From positions 1 through 63,732 of the forward strand of contig CAMCEE010000011.1 in assembly GCA_945873815.1 (NCBI GenBank): a stretch of 63,732 bases of DNA, in the 5' to 3' direction. Source of the DNA: an uncultured Caryophanales bacterium. Lineage in GTDB: Bacteria > Bacillota_I > Bacilli_A > RFN20 > CAG-449. Every line of letters begins with the position of its first letter. The first letter of the stretch is position 1. The position numbers were made by a program, and so were the translations under genes. The notes under the pieces are model-generated. The model did not search any database and was not told the DNA's origin. It saw only the letters and a list, made by a program, of their open reading frames with translations. Shown here piece by piece: positions 44,835 through 53,530 of the stretch.

Positions 44835-45365
44835 ATGGAAAACGTTAGATTGATTAAATTATCGAAAGAATATAAAGATGAATTAATAGAAATGATTGAA
44901 GAATGGAAAAAAGATCAAATCGAAAATAATACAAATCAATCTCCTTGGAGTATATTTAAAAATGATTGTTCAGATTTCGATTATTATTTAGAAAATTTAG
45001 AACTTAAAAATCCAAGAGATGGATTAGTTCCTGATTCAACATTCTTTCTTCTTGATGAAAAAAGAAATAGATTATTAGGTGCAGTGAATATTAGGCATTA
45101 TCTTAATGAAAGTCTATTGCGTACGGGTGGACATATTGGTGATGGAATTAGACCAAGTGAAAGAAGAAAAGGTTATGCAACAGAAATGATTCGATTGGCT
45201 TTACTTGAATGCAAAAAACTAAACATTGATAAAGTTCTTATCACGTGTGATAAAACAAATATTGGTTCCAAAAAATCCATTATTAATAATGGAGGCATAT
45301 TTGAAAGTGAAGTCCAAACTGAAGAAGGAAACATTATTGAAAGATATTGGATTGATAATAAATAG
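44835..45365 (+). CDS. GNAT N-acetyltransferase
   Basis: A 176-residue acetyltransferase: VPDSTFFLLDEKRNRLLGAV, RHYLNESLLRTGGHIGDGI, and the acetyl-CoA loop RPSERRKGYATEMIRLALLE are typical. An in-frame ATG at 44817 overlaps the preceding stop, but AAAGGGA lies nine bases from the ATG at 44835, so I use the latter. Substrate unknown. Confidence 0.85.
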   Translation: MENVRLIKLSKEYKDELIEMIEEWKKDQIENNTNQSPWSIFKNDCSDFDYYLENLELKNPRDGLVPDSTFFLLDEKRNRLLGAVNIRHYLNESLLRTGGHIGDGIRPSERRKGYATEMIRLALLECKKLNIDKVLITCDKTNIGSKKSIINNGGIFESEVQTEEGNIIERYWIDNK

Positions 45366-45410
45366 AGATTAATATAAAGATAAAAGATTAGATTGATTGA
45401 GGTTAAGAAA

Positions 45411-46820
45411 ATGAAGAAAAGAATTAAGATTGCTTATATTGGTGGTGGATCAAAACAATGGGCTAGAGTTTTTATGAACGATTTAGCTCTTCAAGGAGAA
45501 ATCGATGGAGAGATTGCTCTATACGATATTGATGTTGAAGCTGCAGAAAGAAATAAAAAAATTGGTGAAGTAATCAATGAACATCCTAATACAGTTTCAT
45601 TATGGGACTATAAAGTTTATACGAATGTGGAAGAAGCATTAAAGAATGCCACTTTTGTTGTTATGTCGATATTACCAGGAACATTTGAAGAAATGAGAAG
45701 TGACGTACATGCACCAGAAGAATATGGAATTTATCAATCTGTTGGAGATACGGCAGGACCTGGAGGAGTGTTGCGTGCAATGAGAACGGTTCCCATCTAT
45801 CAAGAATATGCAAAATTGATTGAGAAGTGTTGTCCGAATGCTTGGGTAATAAATTTTACTAATCCAATGTCAATTTGCGTTAAGGCGCTTTATGATACTT
45901 TTCCTAGTATTAAGGCTTTTGGATGTTGTCATGAAGTTTTTCATGCCCAAGATTTTCTTTGCGCTGTCTTAAAAGAAGAATTAGGAATAGAAAAACCAGA
46001 TAGACACGAGATTTATACTGATGCTTCTGGAGTCAATCATTTTACTTGGATAACTGAAGCGAAATATAAGGACGTTGATATTCTAAAACTTCTTCCTTCT
46101 TTTGAAAAGAAGTATTTTGAAAGAGGATATTGTGCTGCAGAAGGAAAAAAATGGGATGCATTTAAAGAAGATTTATTTGAATGCGGAAATAAAGTCAAAT
46201 GTGATTTATTTAATCGTTATGGGGCTCTTGCAGGTGCTGGCGATCGTCATTTAGCAGAATTTGTAAATGGAAAGTGGTATTTAAAAGATCCTCAAACTGT
46301 AGAAAAATGGTTATTTAAACTTACTCCGGTTGATTATCGAATTGATAATATGAATAAAGAAATTGAAAAATCGATTAAGCTGGCTTCAAAAGAAGAACCT
46401 GTTGAAGTGAAAAAATCCCAGGAAGAAGCCGTAGATTTAATGAAGGCGATTCTTGGATTTGGAGTAAGAGTTTCAAATGTTAATATGCCAAATATGGGGC
46501 AGATGAGTCAAATGCCACTTGGCTCAATTGTTGAAACAAATTGCGTGTTTACAAATGATTGTGTTAAGCCGGTGGTTTCTAATCCTTTACCTAAGGAAGT
46601 TATGAATTTGGTGTATCGATGTGCGACAAACATCGATTGCTGTTACGAGGGAATCAAAGAAAGAAATCTTGAAAAGATATTTGCTTCATTTATGAACCAA
46701 GCTTTATGCTCGAATCTTTCACTTAACGATGGAAAAGACTTGTTCAAAAAGATGATAAGGAATACGAGAAAATATCTTGATCCATATTATCCAAACATTG
46801 ATGAGTTTTTAAATAATTAA
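45411..46820 (+). CDS. GH4 family glycosidase with CHEV motif (putative alpha-galacturonidase)
   Basis: A 469-residue NAD- and metal-dependent GH4 enzyme. The dinucleotide-binding N-terminus is KIAYIGGGSKQWARVFMNDL, the conserved DTAGPGGVLRAMRT and VINFTNPMSICV blocks follow, and the metal-binding motif is Cys173-His174-Glu175-Val176, with a second metal His in SGVNHFTWI. In GH4 the residues around this Cys track substrate: CHEV was reported for alpha-galacturonidases of the LplD type, distinct from the motifs of alpha-glucosidases and alpha-galactosidases. No phosphate-binding pattern of the 6-phospho enzymes is obvious. GAGGT precedes the ATG; an upstream ATT start is not needed. Confidence 0.85.
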   Translation: MKKRIKIAYIGGGSKQWARVFMNDLALQGEIDGEIALYDIDVEAAERNKKIGEVINEHPNTVSLWDYKVYTNVEEALKNATFVVMSILPGTFEEMRSDVHAPEEYGIYQSVGDTAGPGGVLRAMRTVPIYQEYAKLIEKCCPNAWVINFTNPMSICVKALYDTFPSIKAFGCCHEVFHAQDFLCAVLKEELGIEKPDRHEIYTDASGVNHFTWITEAKYKDVDILKLLPSFEKKYFERGYCAAEGKKWDAFKEDLFECGNKVKCDLFNRYGALAGAGDRHLAEFVNGKWYLKDPQTVEKWLFKLTPVDYRIDNMNKEIEKSIKLASKEEPVEVKKSQEEAVDLMKAILGFGVRVSNVNMPNMGQMSQMPLGSIVETNCVFTNDCVKPVVSNPLPKEVMNLVYRCATNIDCCYEGIKERNLEKIFASFMNQALCSNLSLNDGKDLFKKMIRNTRKYLDPYYPNIDEFLNN

Positions 46821-46870
46821 TCTTTCTTTTTACAATTTGTTGTTTTTGTATAAAAATGGATTTCATTAAA

Positions 46871-46899
46871 TTGAGTTTGCAAAACAAATATTATATAAT
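46871..46899 (+). promoter_or_regulatory. Predicted sigma-A promoter of the alpha/beta hydrolase gene
   Basis: TTGAGT and a perfect TATAAT separated by 17 bases, 30 bases before the hydrolase start. Confidence 0.65.
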
Positions 46900-46929
46900 T
46901 CCCTCGTAAAGAATGAAATAGGTGACTTT

Positions 46930-47856
46930 ATGGAGTGGTATTATATTGTTTTAATTTGTTTAGGAGCATTGATTGTTTTATATTTTATTACGACTTTTTA
47001 TGCATATATTACAACATTTACGAATCCTAAGGATAGAAAAATGCAAAATGTTGAAAATTCACCATATAAATCATATAAAGAGTATTTTGCAAGAAGAAAA
47101 GAGATATTTGATTCGTATAAAAAAGAGGAAATATCAATTCAAAGTAGAGATAATCTAACTTTGAGAGGAATATATGTTGAAAATATAATCAAAGATAAAA
47201 TCGTCATTATTTTTCATGGCTTTAAATCAAAGGGTGATAGCGATATTTTATTAAGTTATGATTTTTATAAATTAGGATATTCGATGATTATCGTTGACCA
47301 AAGAGCACATGGAAAATCGGATGGTAAATATATTGGAATGGGAATTTTAGAAAGATTTGATGTATTAGAATGGATTAGATATGCCATTAATCGTTTTGGC
47401 GAGAATATAAAGATTTTATTAGGTGGTACATCAATGGGAAGTGCAACTATTATGATGGCAAGCGAATTGATTAAAGATGAGCAAGTTAAAGGGATTGTTG
47501 CAGATTGTGGCTTCTCATCATGTTATGATGAAGTTAGATTTTGTCTAAGCAAATTGCCTTCATTCCCAATAATGCAAACAATCAATCTATATAGTCGTTT
47601 ATTTGCAAAATACGATATGAGAAAAGTAACTTCTAAGGATTCTTTGTCTAAAAGTGATATTCCTATTTTTATTTCTCATGGAAAGAACGATACATTTGTT
47701 CCTTGCATAAATGCTGAAATATGTTATAACGCTAGTAGATCAAAGATTAAAGATATGGTTTGTTTTGATAATTCGATTCATGCTTCAAGCTATGCTGATC
47801 ATAGTGAAGAATATGATAAGAAAGTAAGAGAGTTCTTAGGAAAAATTGATTTTTGA
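46930..47856 (+). CDS. Membrane-anchored alpha/beta hydrolase
   Basis: A 308-residue protein with an N-terminal membrane helix (residues about 4-28, VLICLGALIVLYFITTFYAY) and an alpha/beta hydrolase domain. The oxyanion region is IIFHGFKSKGDSD, a conserved MIIVDQRAHGKSDGK follows, the nucleophile elbow is LGGTSMGSATI, and the catalytic His/Asp lie in FISHGKNDTFVP and NSIHASSYADH. Such proteins are peptidase S9-like or esterase-like; the substrate is unknown. It stands alone between its own promoter and that of the next gene. Confidence 0.85.
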   Translation: MEWYYIVLICLGALIVLYFITTFYAYITTFTNPKDRKMQNVENSPYKSYKEYFARRKEIFDSYKKEEISIQSRDNLTLRGIYVENIIKDKIVIIFHGFKSKGDSDILLSYDFYKLGYSMIIVDQRAHGKSDGKYIGMGILERFDVLEWIRYAINRFGENIKILLGGTSMGSATIMMASELIKDEQVKGIVADCGFSSCYDEVRFCLSKLPSFPIMQTINLYSRLFAKYDMRKVTSKDSLSKSDIPIFISHGKNDTFVPCINAEICYNASRSKIKDMVCFDNSIHASSYADHSEEYDKKVREFLGKIDF

Positions 47857-47872
47857 TAGATAGGTTTTTGTA

Positions 47873-47901
47873 TTGACATAAAATCATTATTCTTTTACAA
47901 T
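47873..47901 (+). promoter_or_regulatory. Strong sigma-A promoter of the Pr6Pr gene
   Basis: A perfect TTGACA and TACAAT separated by 17 bases. The -10 lies inside the left arm of a 12-bp perfect inverted repeat (47889-47923). Confidence 0.8.
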
Positions 47902-47923
47902 TTATTTTATGTTGTAAAAGAAT
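47889..47923. promoter_or_regulatory. 12-bp perfect inverted repeat over the -10 region
   Basis: ATTCTTTTACAA (47889-47900) and TTGTAAAAGAAT (47912-47923) are exact inverted copies with an 11-base spacer. They cover the -10 and transcription start, so a dimeric repressor bound here would block the promoter. The binding protein is unknown. Confidence 0.65.
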
Positions 47924-47937
47924 AAGGAGGATTCTTT

Positions 47938-48621
47938 ATGATTAAGAATAGATTGATACAACTAATATATCGCAGCGTTTTCTTAACAATCTCTATGTTT
48001 GGAATTATTGAAAGTTTTGGTTTGTTTTATAATCAAACTCCAAGTTTGAATTGCTTTATTTATTATACTAGTTTATCTAATTTCCTTTGTTTTGGCGTAA
48101 TGCTTACAGTATGTATTTCTACTTATAAACATATTATGAATGGAAATAATATTGGTAATAATACTTGTATCACAAAACTTAAATTCTATTCCACGATTAT
48201 CATCTTAGTCACATTCATTGTTTATAATTTCATTCTTGCAGATTTAATGTTTGAACCAGGATGGAATTCTTTAGGAAATCTAACTAAGCATATAATCTGT
48301 CCTTTATTATTTGTTCTTGATTTCTTTTTATTTGATAAGCATCATTCTTTAAAATGGTATGATCCATTATTATGCCCAGTTTTACCATTATTATACGTTA
48401 TTTTTATTTTGATTAGAGGAGCAGTTCTTCCTAGTGATTATAAAGGAACGATTTACCCTTATTTCTTTTTAGATGTTAATAAACTTGGATATGGTGGAGT
48501 ATTCTTATGGGTTGGAATATTAGTTGTTGCTTTTATTGCGATTGCTTATTTATTATTCCTATATGATAAGATTTACATTAAAGATAAGAAGATTTATTTT
48601 TCACTTAAGGAGATTAAATAA
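47938..48621 (+). CDS. Pr6Pr-family membrane protein
   Basis: A 227-residue protein with six hydrophobic helices. It matches the Pr6Pr family: IYYTSLSNFLCFGVML in helix 2, LTKHIICPLLFVLDFFLFDK, then WYDPLLCPVLPLLYVIFILI and YPYFFLDVNKLGYGGVFLW. The role of the family in bacteria is not known. AAGGAGG precedes the ATG and a regulated-looking promoter lies directly upstream. Confidence 0.82.
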   Translation: MIKNRLIQLIYRSVFLTISMFGIIESFGLFYNQTPSLNCFIYYTSLSNFLCFGVMLTVCISTYKHIMNGNNIGNNTCITKLKFYSTIIILVTFIVYNFILADLMFEPGWNSLGNLTKHIICPLLFVLDFFLFDKHHSLKWYDPLLCPVLPLLYVIFILIRGAVLPSDYKGTIYPYFFLDVNKLGYGGVFLWVGILVVAFIAIAYLLFLYDKIYIKDKKIYFSLKEIK

Positions 48622-48638
48622 TTATTTGGGAGTAATAA

Positions 48639-48677
48639 AAATGCCTTACCTTTGAATATTTCTTAGGTGAGGCATTT
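48639..48677. terminator. Bidirectional terminator between the Pr6Pr gene and pyrG
   Basis: AAATGCCTTACCT and AGGTGAGGCATTT are perfect 13-bp arms with a 13-base loop between two convergent genes. T-rich tracts flank both sides. Confidence 0.85.
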
Positions 48678-48702
48678 CTTTATGTAATAAAACTTTATGT
48701 AA

Positions 48703-50292
48703 TTATTTATTTCCTTCAATCGCTTTTTTTATAAATTGATGAAATAGGGGATGAACCTTATTTGGACGACTTTTAAATTCAGGATGAAATTGTACTCCGA
48801 TGAAAAATGGATGATTTCTAATCTCAATTGTTTCAACGATTTTATTATCTGGTGATGTACCGGAAATTACTAGTCCATATTTTTCTAACTCATCGCGATA
48901 TTTATTATTGAATTCATATCTATGTCGATGTCGTTCATATATTAAACTACTATTATATGCTTCTTTCATAATAGTATTATCTTTAATACTACAAGGGTAT
49001 GCGCCTAATCTCATCGTTCCACCAATTTTAGCTCCTATTTGATCTTCCATGATATCGATGACTTTATTCCCATTTTCGATAAATTCACCACTATTAGCAT
49101 TTGAGATATGAGCAACATTTCTTGCATATTCTATGACTGCAATTTGCATACCTAAACATATTCCAAAATAAGGAATCTTATTTGTTCTTGCATATTCACA
49201 AGCTAAAATCATTCCTTCGATTCCTCGATTTCCAAATCCTCCTGGAACAATTATTCCTTGTACATTTTTTAAGGATTCATTAACATTTTCCTTTGTAATT
49301 TTTTCACTATCAATCCATTCAATTTCTACATATTTATGATTTGAATATGAAGCGTGGTTGAGAGATTCTACAATCGATAGATAGGAATCCTTTAATGAAA
49401 CGTATTTTCCTACTAATCCAATAACGACTTTTCCTTTTCTTGAATGAATGTTTTTTATCATCTCTTTCCATGAAGATAAATCACATTTGTTTTTGATATG
49501 GAATTTCTTGCAAACTACTTTATCCAATCCGTTTTTATGTAACATTATAGGAACTTCATATAAACTACGCGCAGTAGAATTTTGAATAACACAATCGTTA
49601 TCAACATTACAGAATGCTGCGATTTTATTGCGGATATTTTCTCCACAATCATCGTGAGAACGGGTGATGATAATATCTGGATTGATGCCATTTGATTGCA
49701 TTTCTTTTACTGAATGTTGTGTAGGTTTTGATTTATACTCATCTGAACCGGAGATGAAAGGAACTAGACATACATGAATAAACAAGCAATTCTTTCTACC
49801 AACTTCTAAAGCAAATTGACGGATTGCTTCAAGAAATGGTTGACTTTCAATATCTCCAACTGTTCCACCAATTTCTGTAATAACAATATCTGCTTTTGTA
49901 TATTCGGCATTTTTTCGGATAAATCGCTTAATCTCATTTGTTACGTGAGGAATAATTTGTACAGTTTGCCCATTATATTCGCCATTTCTTTCTTTGTTTA
50001 ATACTCTCCAATATACTTTTCCACTAGTTAAATTGGAGTACTTATTTAGGTTTTCATCGATGAATCTTTCGTAATGGCCAAGATCTAAATCAGTTTCCGC
50101 GCCATCTTCTGTGACAAATACTTCTCCATGTTGAATTGGGTTCATGGTTCCAGGATCAATATTCATATATGGATCAAATTTTTGTGATGCAATTTTTAAG
50201 CCTCTTTGCTTTAATAATCTTCCTAATGAAGCGGCGACTATTCCTTTTCCTAATCCTGAAACTACTCCACCTGTAACAAATATGTATTTCAT
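48703..50292 (-). CDS. pyrG: CTP synthase
   Basis: A 529-residue enzyme that aminates UTP to CTP using glutamine. The amidoligase N-terminus is [20 protein letters not shown], with [20 protein letters not shown] following, and the C-terminal glutamine amidotransferase has [17 protein letters not shown] (catalytic Cys) and [12 protein letters not shown] (catalytic His and Glu). An upstream in-frame ATG exists at 50340 but overlaps a leader terminator; GGGAGG lies just before the ATG at 50292. The length is normal for the family. Confidence 0.97.
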   Translation of the reverse strand: MKYIFVTGGVVSGLGKGIVAASLGRLLKQRGLKIASQKFDPYMNIDPGTMNPIQHGEVFVTEDGAETDLDLGHYERFIDENLNKYSNLTSGKVYWRVLNKERNGEYNGQTVQIIPHVTNEIKRFIRKNAEYTKADIVITEIGGTVGDIESQPFLEAIRQFALEVGRKNCLFIHVCLVPFISGSDEYKSKPTQHSVKEMQSNGINPDIIITRSHDDCGENIRNKIAAFCNVDNDCVIQNSTARSLYEVPIMLHKNGLDKVVCKKFHIKNKCDLSSWKEMIKNIHSRKGKVVIGLVGKYVSLKDSYLSIVESLNHASYSNHKYVEIEWIDSEKITKENVNESLKNVQGIIVPGGFGNRGIEGMILACEYARTNKIPYFGICLGMQIAVIEYARNVAHISNANSGEFIENGNKVIDIMEDQIGAKIGGTMRLGAYPCSIKDNTIMKEAYNSSLIYERHRHRYEFNNKYRDELEKYGLVISGTSPDNKIVETIEIRNHPFFIGVQFHPEFKSRPNKVHPLFHQFIKKAIEGNK

Positions 50293-50315
50293 AAATCCTC
50301 CCGTTCTATTAAACG

Positions 50316-50365
50316 TAAAAAAAGCGTTTTTTTTTAGCAAACGGATATTTGCTAAAAGAAACGCT
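50316..50365 (-). terminator. Leader terminator (attenuator) upstream of pyrG
   Basis: On the minus strand AGCGTTT, then TTTTAGCAAA, pairs with TTTGCTAAAA, then AAACGCT, and seven T residues follow. It lies between the promoter (50444-50416) and the pyrG start, so transcription must read through it. This arrangement fits attenuation of pyrG, which in other Bacillota responds to CTP. The B. subtilis-type GGG start is not apparent here, so the sensing mechanism may differ. Confidence 0.75.
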
Positions 50366-50415
50366 CAAATTACTTTTTATTATTTTGGAAATCATCATTA
50401 CCAAAAAACATTGTT

Positions 50416-50444
50416 ATTTTATCATTAATATTCTTACATTTCAA
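50416..50444 (-). promoter_or_regulatory. Predicted sigma-A promoter of pyrG
   Basis: On the minus strand TTGAAA (50444-50439) and TAAAAT (50421-50416) have a 17-base spacer. The leader would be about 115 bases long and includes the terminator at 50316-50365. Confidence 0.65.
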
Positions 50445-50527
50445 TAAAGAATGAGTAAAGACAAAAAAGAAATACAAACATGGCATTTTATGTGATATAT
50501 TGTACTATGAATGAGGGAGTGAAAAGT

Positions 50528-51427
50528 ATGAAAGTAGTTAGCGTAAAAGAACGACCTGAATTATTAGAAGAGATAACTTTATATTTTATTAATCATTGGG
50601 CTAATGAAGAATCGAAAATGGTTTATGTTGATTGCATAAAGAATGCCTTATATTCCCAAAATAAAATGTCTAACTGGTATGTTTTATTAGATGATAATAG
50701 GATTATTGGCTCAGCAGGAATGATTAGTAACGACTTTGTATCAAGAATGGACTTATATCCTTATTTATGCGCCTTATATATTGAAAAAGATTATCGAGGT
50801 CATAATTATGGGAAATTGCTGATAGATAGGATTAAAAAAGATACTATTTCTCTTGGATTTGATTTTCTATATTTAATAACTGATCATATCGGATATTATG
50901 AACATTTTGATTTCGAAAAAATCGGGACTGGTTATCATCCTTGGGGTGAAACTAGTTCGATTTATCGATGCAATTTAAAAAAAGATCGAAGACATATCAT
51001 TAGTGAGATAGAATCATTAATTGATCATTCAATTCCATTTTATAGTAATTTAGCAAACATTTCTTGCATTTTAAAAGATGCATTTCCTAATACTTTATGG
51101 GCTGGTTTTTATCTTTCAAATAAAGAAAATGAATTGGTATTAGGTCCATATCAAGGACCATTAGCTTGCACAAAAATTCCATATAATAGAGGGGTATGTG
51201 GTATCTCTGCTTATAAAAAGGAAACATTGATTGTTCCAAATGTTCATGAATTTACTAATCATATCGCTTGTTCTTCTTTATCAAATAGTGAAATTGTTGT
51301 TCCTATTATAAAAGATAATATTGTAGTAGGAGTAATTGATCTTGATAGCATTGAATTTGATAATTTTAGTAAAGAAGATGCACTTGTTTTAGAAGAGGTT
51401 GCGTCTCTTATTAGTAGAATTCTATAA
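50528..51427 (+). CDS. GNAT acetyltransferase fused to free methionine-(R)-sulfoxide reductase (GAF type)
   Basis: A 299-residue fusion. Residues 1-155 are a GNAT domain with the acetyl-CoA loop EKDYRGHNYGKLLIDRIKKD. Residues about 160-299 are a GAF domain of the fRMsr (MsrC/YebR) family: LWAGFYLSNKENELVLGPYQ, then ACTKIPYNRGVCGISAYKKE and HIACSSLSNSEIVVPIIKDN. The three catalytic/resolving Cys residues are present at 214, 224 and 248, with the same 10 and 24 residue spacing as the E. coli enzyme's Cys84, Cys94 and Cys118. fRMsr reduces free Met-R-sulfoxide with thioredoxin. The ATG at 50528 follows a GAGGGAG site. Confidence 0.88.
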   Translation: MKVVSVKERPELLEEITLYFINHWANEESKMVYVDCIKNALYSQNKMSNWYVLLDDNRIIGSAGMISNDFVSRMDLYPYLCALYIEKDYRGHNYGKLLIDRIKKDTISLGFDFLYLITDHIGYYEHFDFEKIGTGYHPWGETSSIYRCNLKKDRRHIISEIESLIDHSIPFYSNLANISCILKDAFPNTLWAGFYLSNKENELVLGPYQGPLACTKIPYNRGVCGISAYKKETLIVPNVHEFTNHIACSSLSNSEIVVPIIKDNIVVGVIDLDSIEFDNFSKEDALVLEEVASLISRIL

Positions 51428-51438
51428 AGGACTTGGTG

Positions 51439-52272
51439 ATGATTATGAATGAATTTGTGAAAAATAAAGTATTTGCTTTTGATCTTGATGGAACTTTAGT
51501 AAATTCCGATAAAATCATTTTAGATTCGACAAAAAGAGCAATAAAAGAATTAATAGATAATGGCGCACATATAGTGTTAGCTTCTGGAAGAATATATGAA
51601 GGTATATATCATCTTGCTGAGGAATTGGAACTTGATAAATATGGTGGATATATTTGTTCATATAATGGTGGATTAGTCACTAATATTCTTTCGGGTGAAA
51701 ATGTTTTTGATCGAAAGTTATCAAAAGAGAAGACTCTTGAAATTCATAAATATTTAAAAGAGAATGGACTTACGCACATCATGTATTATGATGGAATCAT
51801 TCTAACTACTGATGAGATTAATGAATACATTAGAAATGAAGAAAAGTGCAATAACATTCCTTCAAAGAAGGTTGATTCATTTGAGCCATATATTCAATAT
51901 GGAGTAAATAAACTTCTAGGCACTGATGATCCTAAGAAAATAAAGGAAATGGAAGAAAAAGTAAAAAAGCATTTTGATGATATAGAAGTATATACAAGTG
52001 CACCATATTTTCTAGAATTGTTACCAAAAGGAATCTATAAAAGCGAATCATTGAAAATGATATTAAAATCGCTTAATCTAGATACAAGAGATCTCATTTC
52101 TTTTGGGGATGGAAATAATGATATTGCTATGTTAGATGCCTCTAATATTGCAATAGTAATGGATAATGCAAGCGAAAATGTAAAAAAACATGCTTCATAT
52201 ATTACTCATTCCTGCGATGAAGATGGAATTAGTTATGCGATAAAAAAGATTATGAGTGGAGAATGGAATTAG
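51439..52272 (+). CDS. Cof-type HAD-IIB phosphatase
   Basis: A 277-residue haloacid dehalogenase-like phosphatase. Motif I is VFAFDLDGTLVNSD, motif II is IVLASGRIYEGI, and motif IV is ISFGDGNNDIAMLDASNIAI. The cap region between residues about 85 and 190 is of the Cof (C2) type. Such enzymes hydrolyse sugar phosphates, flavin mononucleotide or pyridoxal phosphate. AAAGGA is eight bases from this ATG; TTG and GTG codons upstream are too close to it, and the next ATG (51445) is too far. Confidence 0.88.
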   Translation: MIMNEFVKNKVFAFDLDGTLVNSDKIILDSTKRAIKELIDNGAHIVLASGRIYEGIYHLAEELELDKYGGYICSYNGGLVTNILSGENVFDRKLSKEKTLEIHKYLKENGLTHIMYYDGIILTTDEINEYIRNEEKCNNIPSKKVDSFEPYIQYGVNKLLGTDDPKKIKEMEEKVKKHFDDIEVYTSAPYFLELLPKGIYKSESLKMILKSLNLDTRDLISFGDGNNDIAMLDASNIAIVMDNASENVKKHASYITHSCDEDGISYAIKKIMSGEWN

Positions 52273-52328
52273 GTTATTTAAGCATTTGAAAAAATCTTAA
52301 TTTAGAAAGTTATTGGCATGGTGATAGT

Positions 52329-53525
52329 ATGATAAATGAAAAGATGTTTGGCCTAGGAAACGAAGCCTCAATAATTAGAGAATTATCTGAATATGGAAAT
52401 AAGAGGAAAGAAATTGTTGGAGAAGACAATGTCTATGATTTTAGTATTGGTAATCCTAGCATTCCAGCACCTTTAGAAGTAAATGAAACGCTTATTGATT
52501 TATTAAAAAACATGGATTCAGTTAGTCTTCATGGATATACAAGTGCACCTGGAGATAAACATGTAAGAGATATGATTGCTTCAAATTTAAACGAACGTTT
52601 TAATTGTAAGGCAAAAGGAGAACTTATTTATCTTACTCAAGGAGCTTCTGCTTCTCTTTCTATTTCCTTAAGAGCGTTAATTAATGAAGGTGATGAAGTT
52701 ATTGTATTTGCACCATTTTTTCCTGAATATCGTACTTTTGTAAATAATGCAGGAGGAAAAATGGTTGAAGTTCAACCTGATTTATCTTCCTTTTATCCGG
52801 ATTTTGAAGATTTTTCTAGAAAGATATCTTATAAAACTAAGGCGGTCATTATCAATTCACCAAATAATCCTACTGGAGTAATATATCCACATGATGTAAT
52901 TAATAAAATTGCTTCGATATTAAAAAGTAAGCAAATCGAATATGGACATGAGATATATTTATGTTCAGATGAACCATATAGAGAATTGGTTTATAAAGAG
53001 ATTGAATATCCATTTATTACGAATTATTACGATAACTCATTAGTCTTCTATTCATTTAGTAAATCGATATCACTTCCTGGTGAAAGAATTGGATATATTT
53101 TAGTATCAAGTAAGTGTAAGGATAGTGAAAGAGTATATAAGGCTATTTGTGGTGCGGGTAGAAGTTTAGGTTTTATTTGCGCATCTAGTTTGTTTCAATT
53201 CGCTTTGCCAAAAATTGTTAATTCATTATCGGATTTGTCAAAATATAAAGAAAATCGTGATATACTATCAAAAGGATTATCAGATTTAGGATATGAGTTT
53301 ATTCAATCTGAAGGAGCTTTCTATCTATTTGTTAAAGCATTGGAAGATGATGCGGTAGCTTTTTGTAAAAAAGCTCTTAAATACGACTTAATACTTGTTC
53401 CAAGTGATTCTTTTGGAATCAAGGGATATGTAAGAATTGCATATTGCGTAAATAAGAAAAGAATAATAGATTCTTTACCTGCATTTAGGAAATTAAAGGA
53501 ATTATACCTTGAAGAAAGGAAATGA
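52329..53525 (+). CDS. PLP-dependent class I aminotransferase (probable aromatic aminotransferase)
   Basis: A 398-residue fold-type I aminotransferase. VIINSPNNPTGVIYP contains the conserved substrate/cofactor Asn, CSDEPYRELVYKE has the Asp and Tyr that hold pyridoxal phosphate, and the Schiff-base Lys is in YSFSKSISLPGERIGYILV. It is directly followed by pheA and a DAHP synthase, so transamination of phenylpyruvate to phenylalanine is the likely job; the family alone does not define specificity. Confidence 0.88.
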   Translation: MINEKMFGLGNEASIIRELSEYGNKRKEIVGEDNVYDFSIGNPSIPAPLEVNETLIDLLKNMDSVSLHGYTSAPGDKHVRDMIASNLNERFNCKAKGELIYLTQGASASLSISLRALINEGDEVIVFAPFFPEYRTFVNNAGGKMVEVQPDLSSFYPDFEDFSRKISYKTKAVIINSPNNPTGVIYPHDVINKIASILKSKQIEYGHEIYLCSDEPYRELVYKEIEYPFITNYYDNSLVFYSFSKSISLPGERIGYILVSSKCKDSERVYKAICGAGRSLGFICASSLFQFALPKIVNSLSDLSKYKENRDILSKGLSDLGYEFIQSEGAFYLFVKALEDDAVAFCKKALKYDLILVPSDSFGIKGYVRIAYCVNKKRIIDSLPAFRKLKELYLEERK

Positions 53526-53530
53526 ATAAG

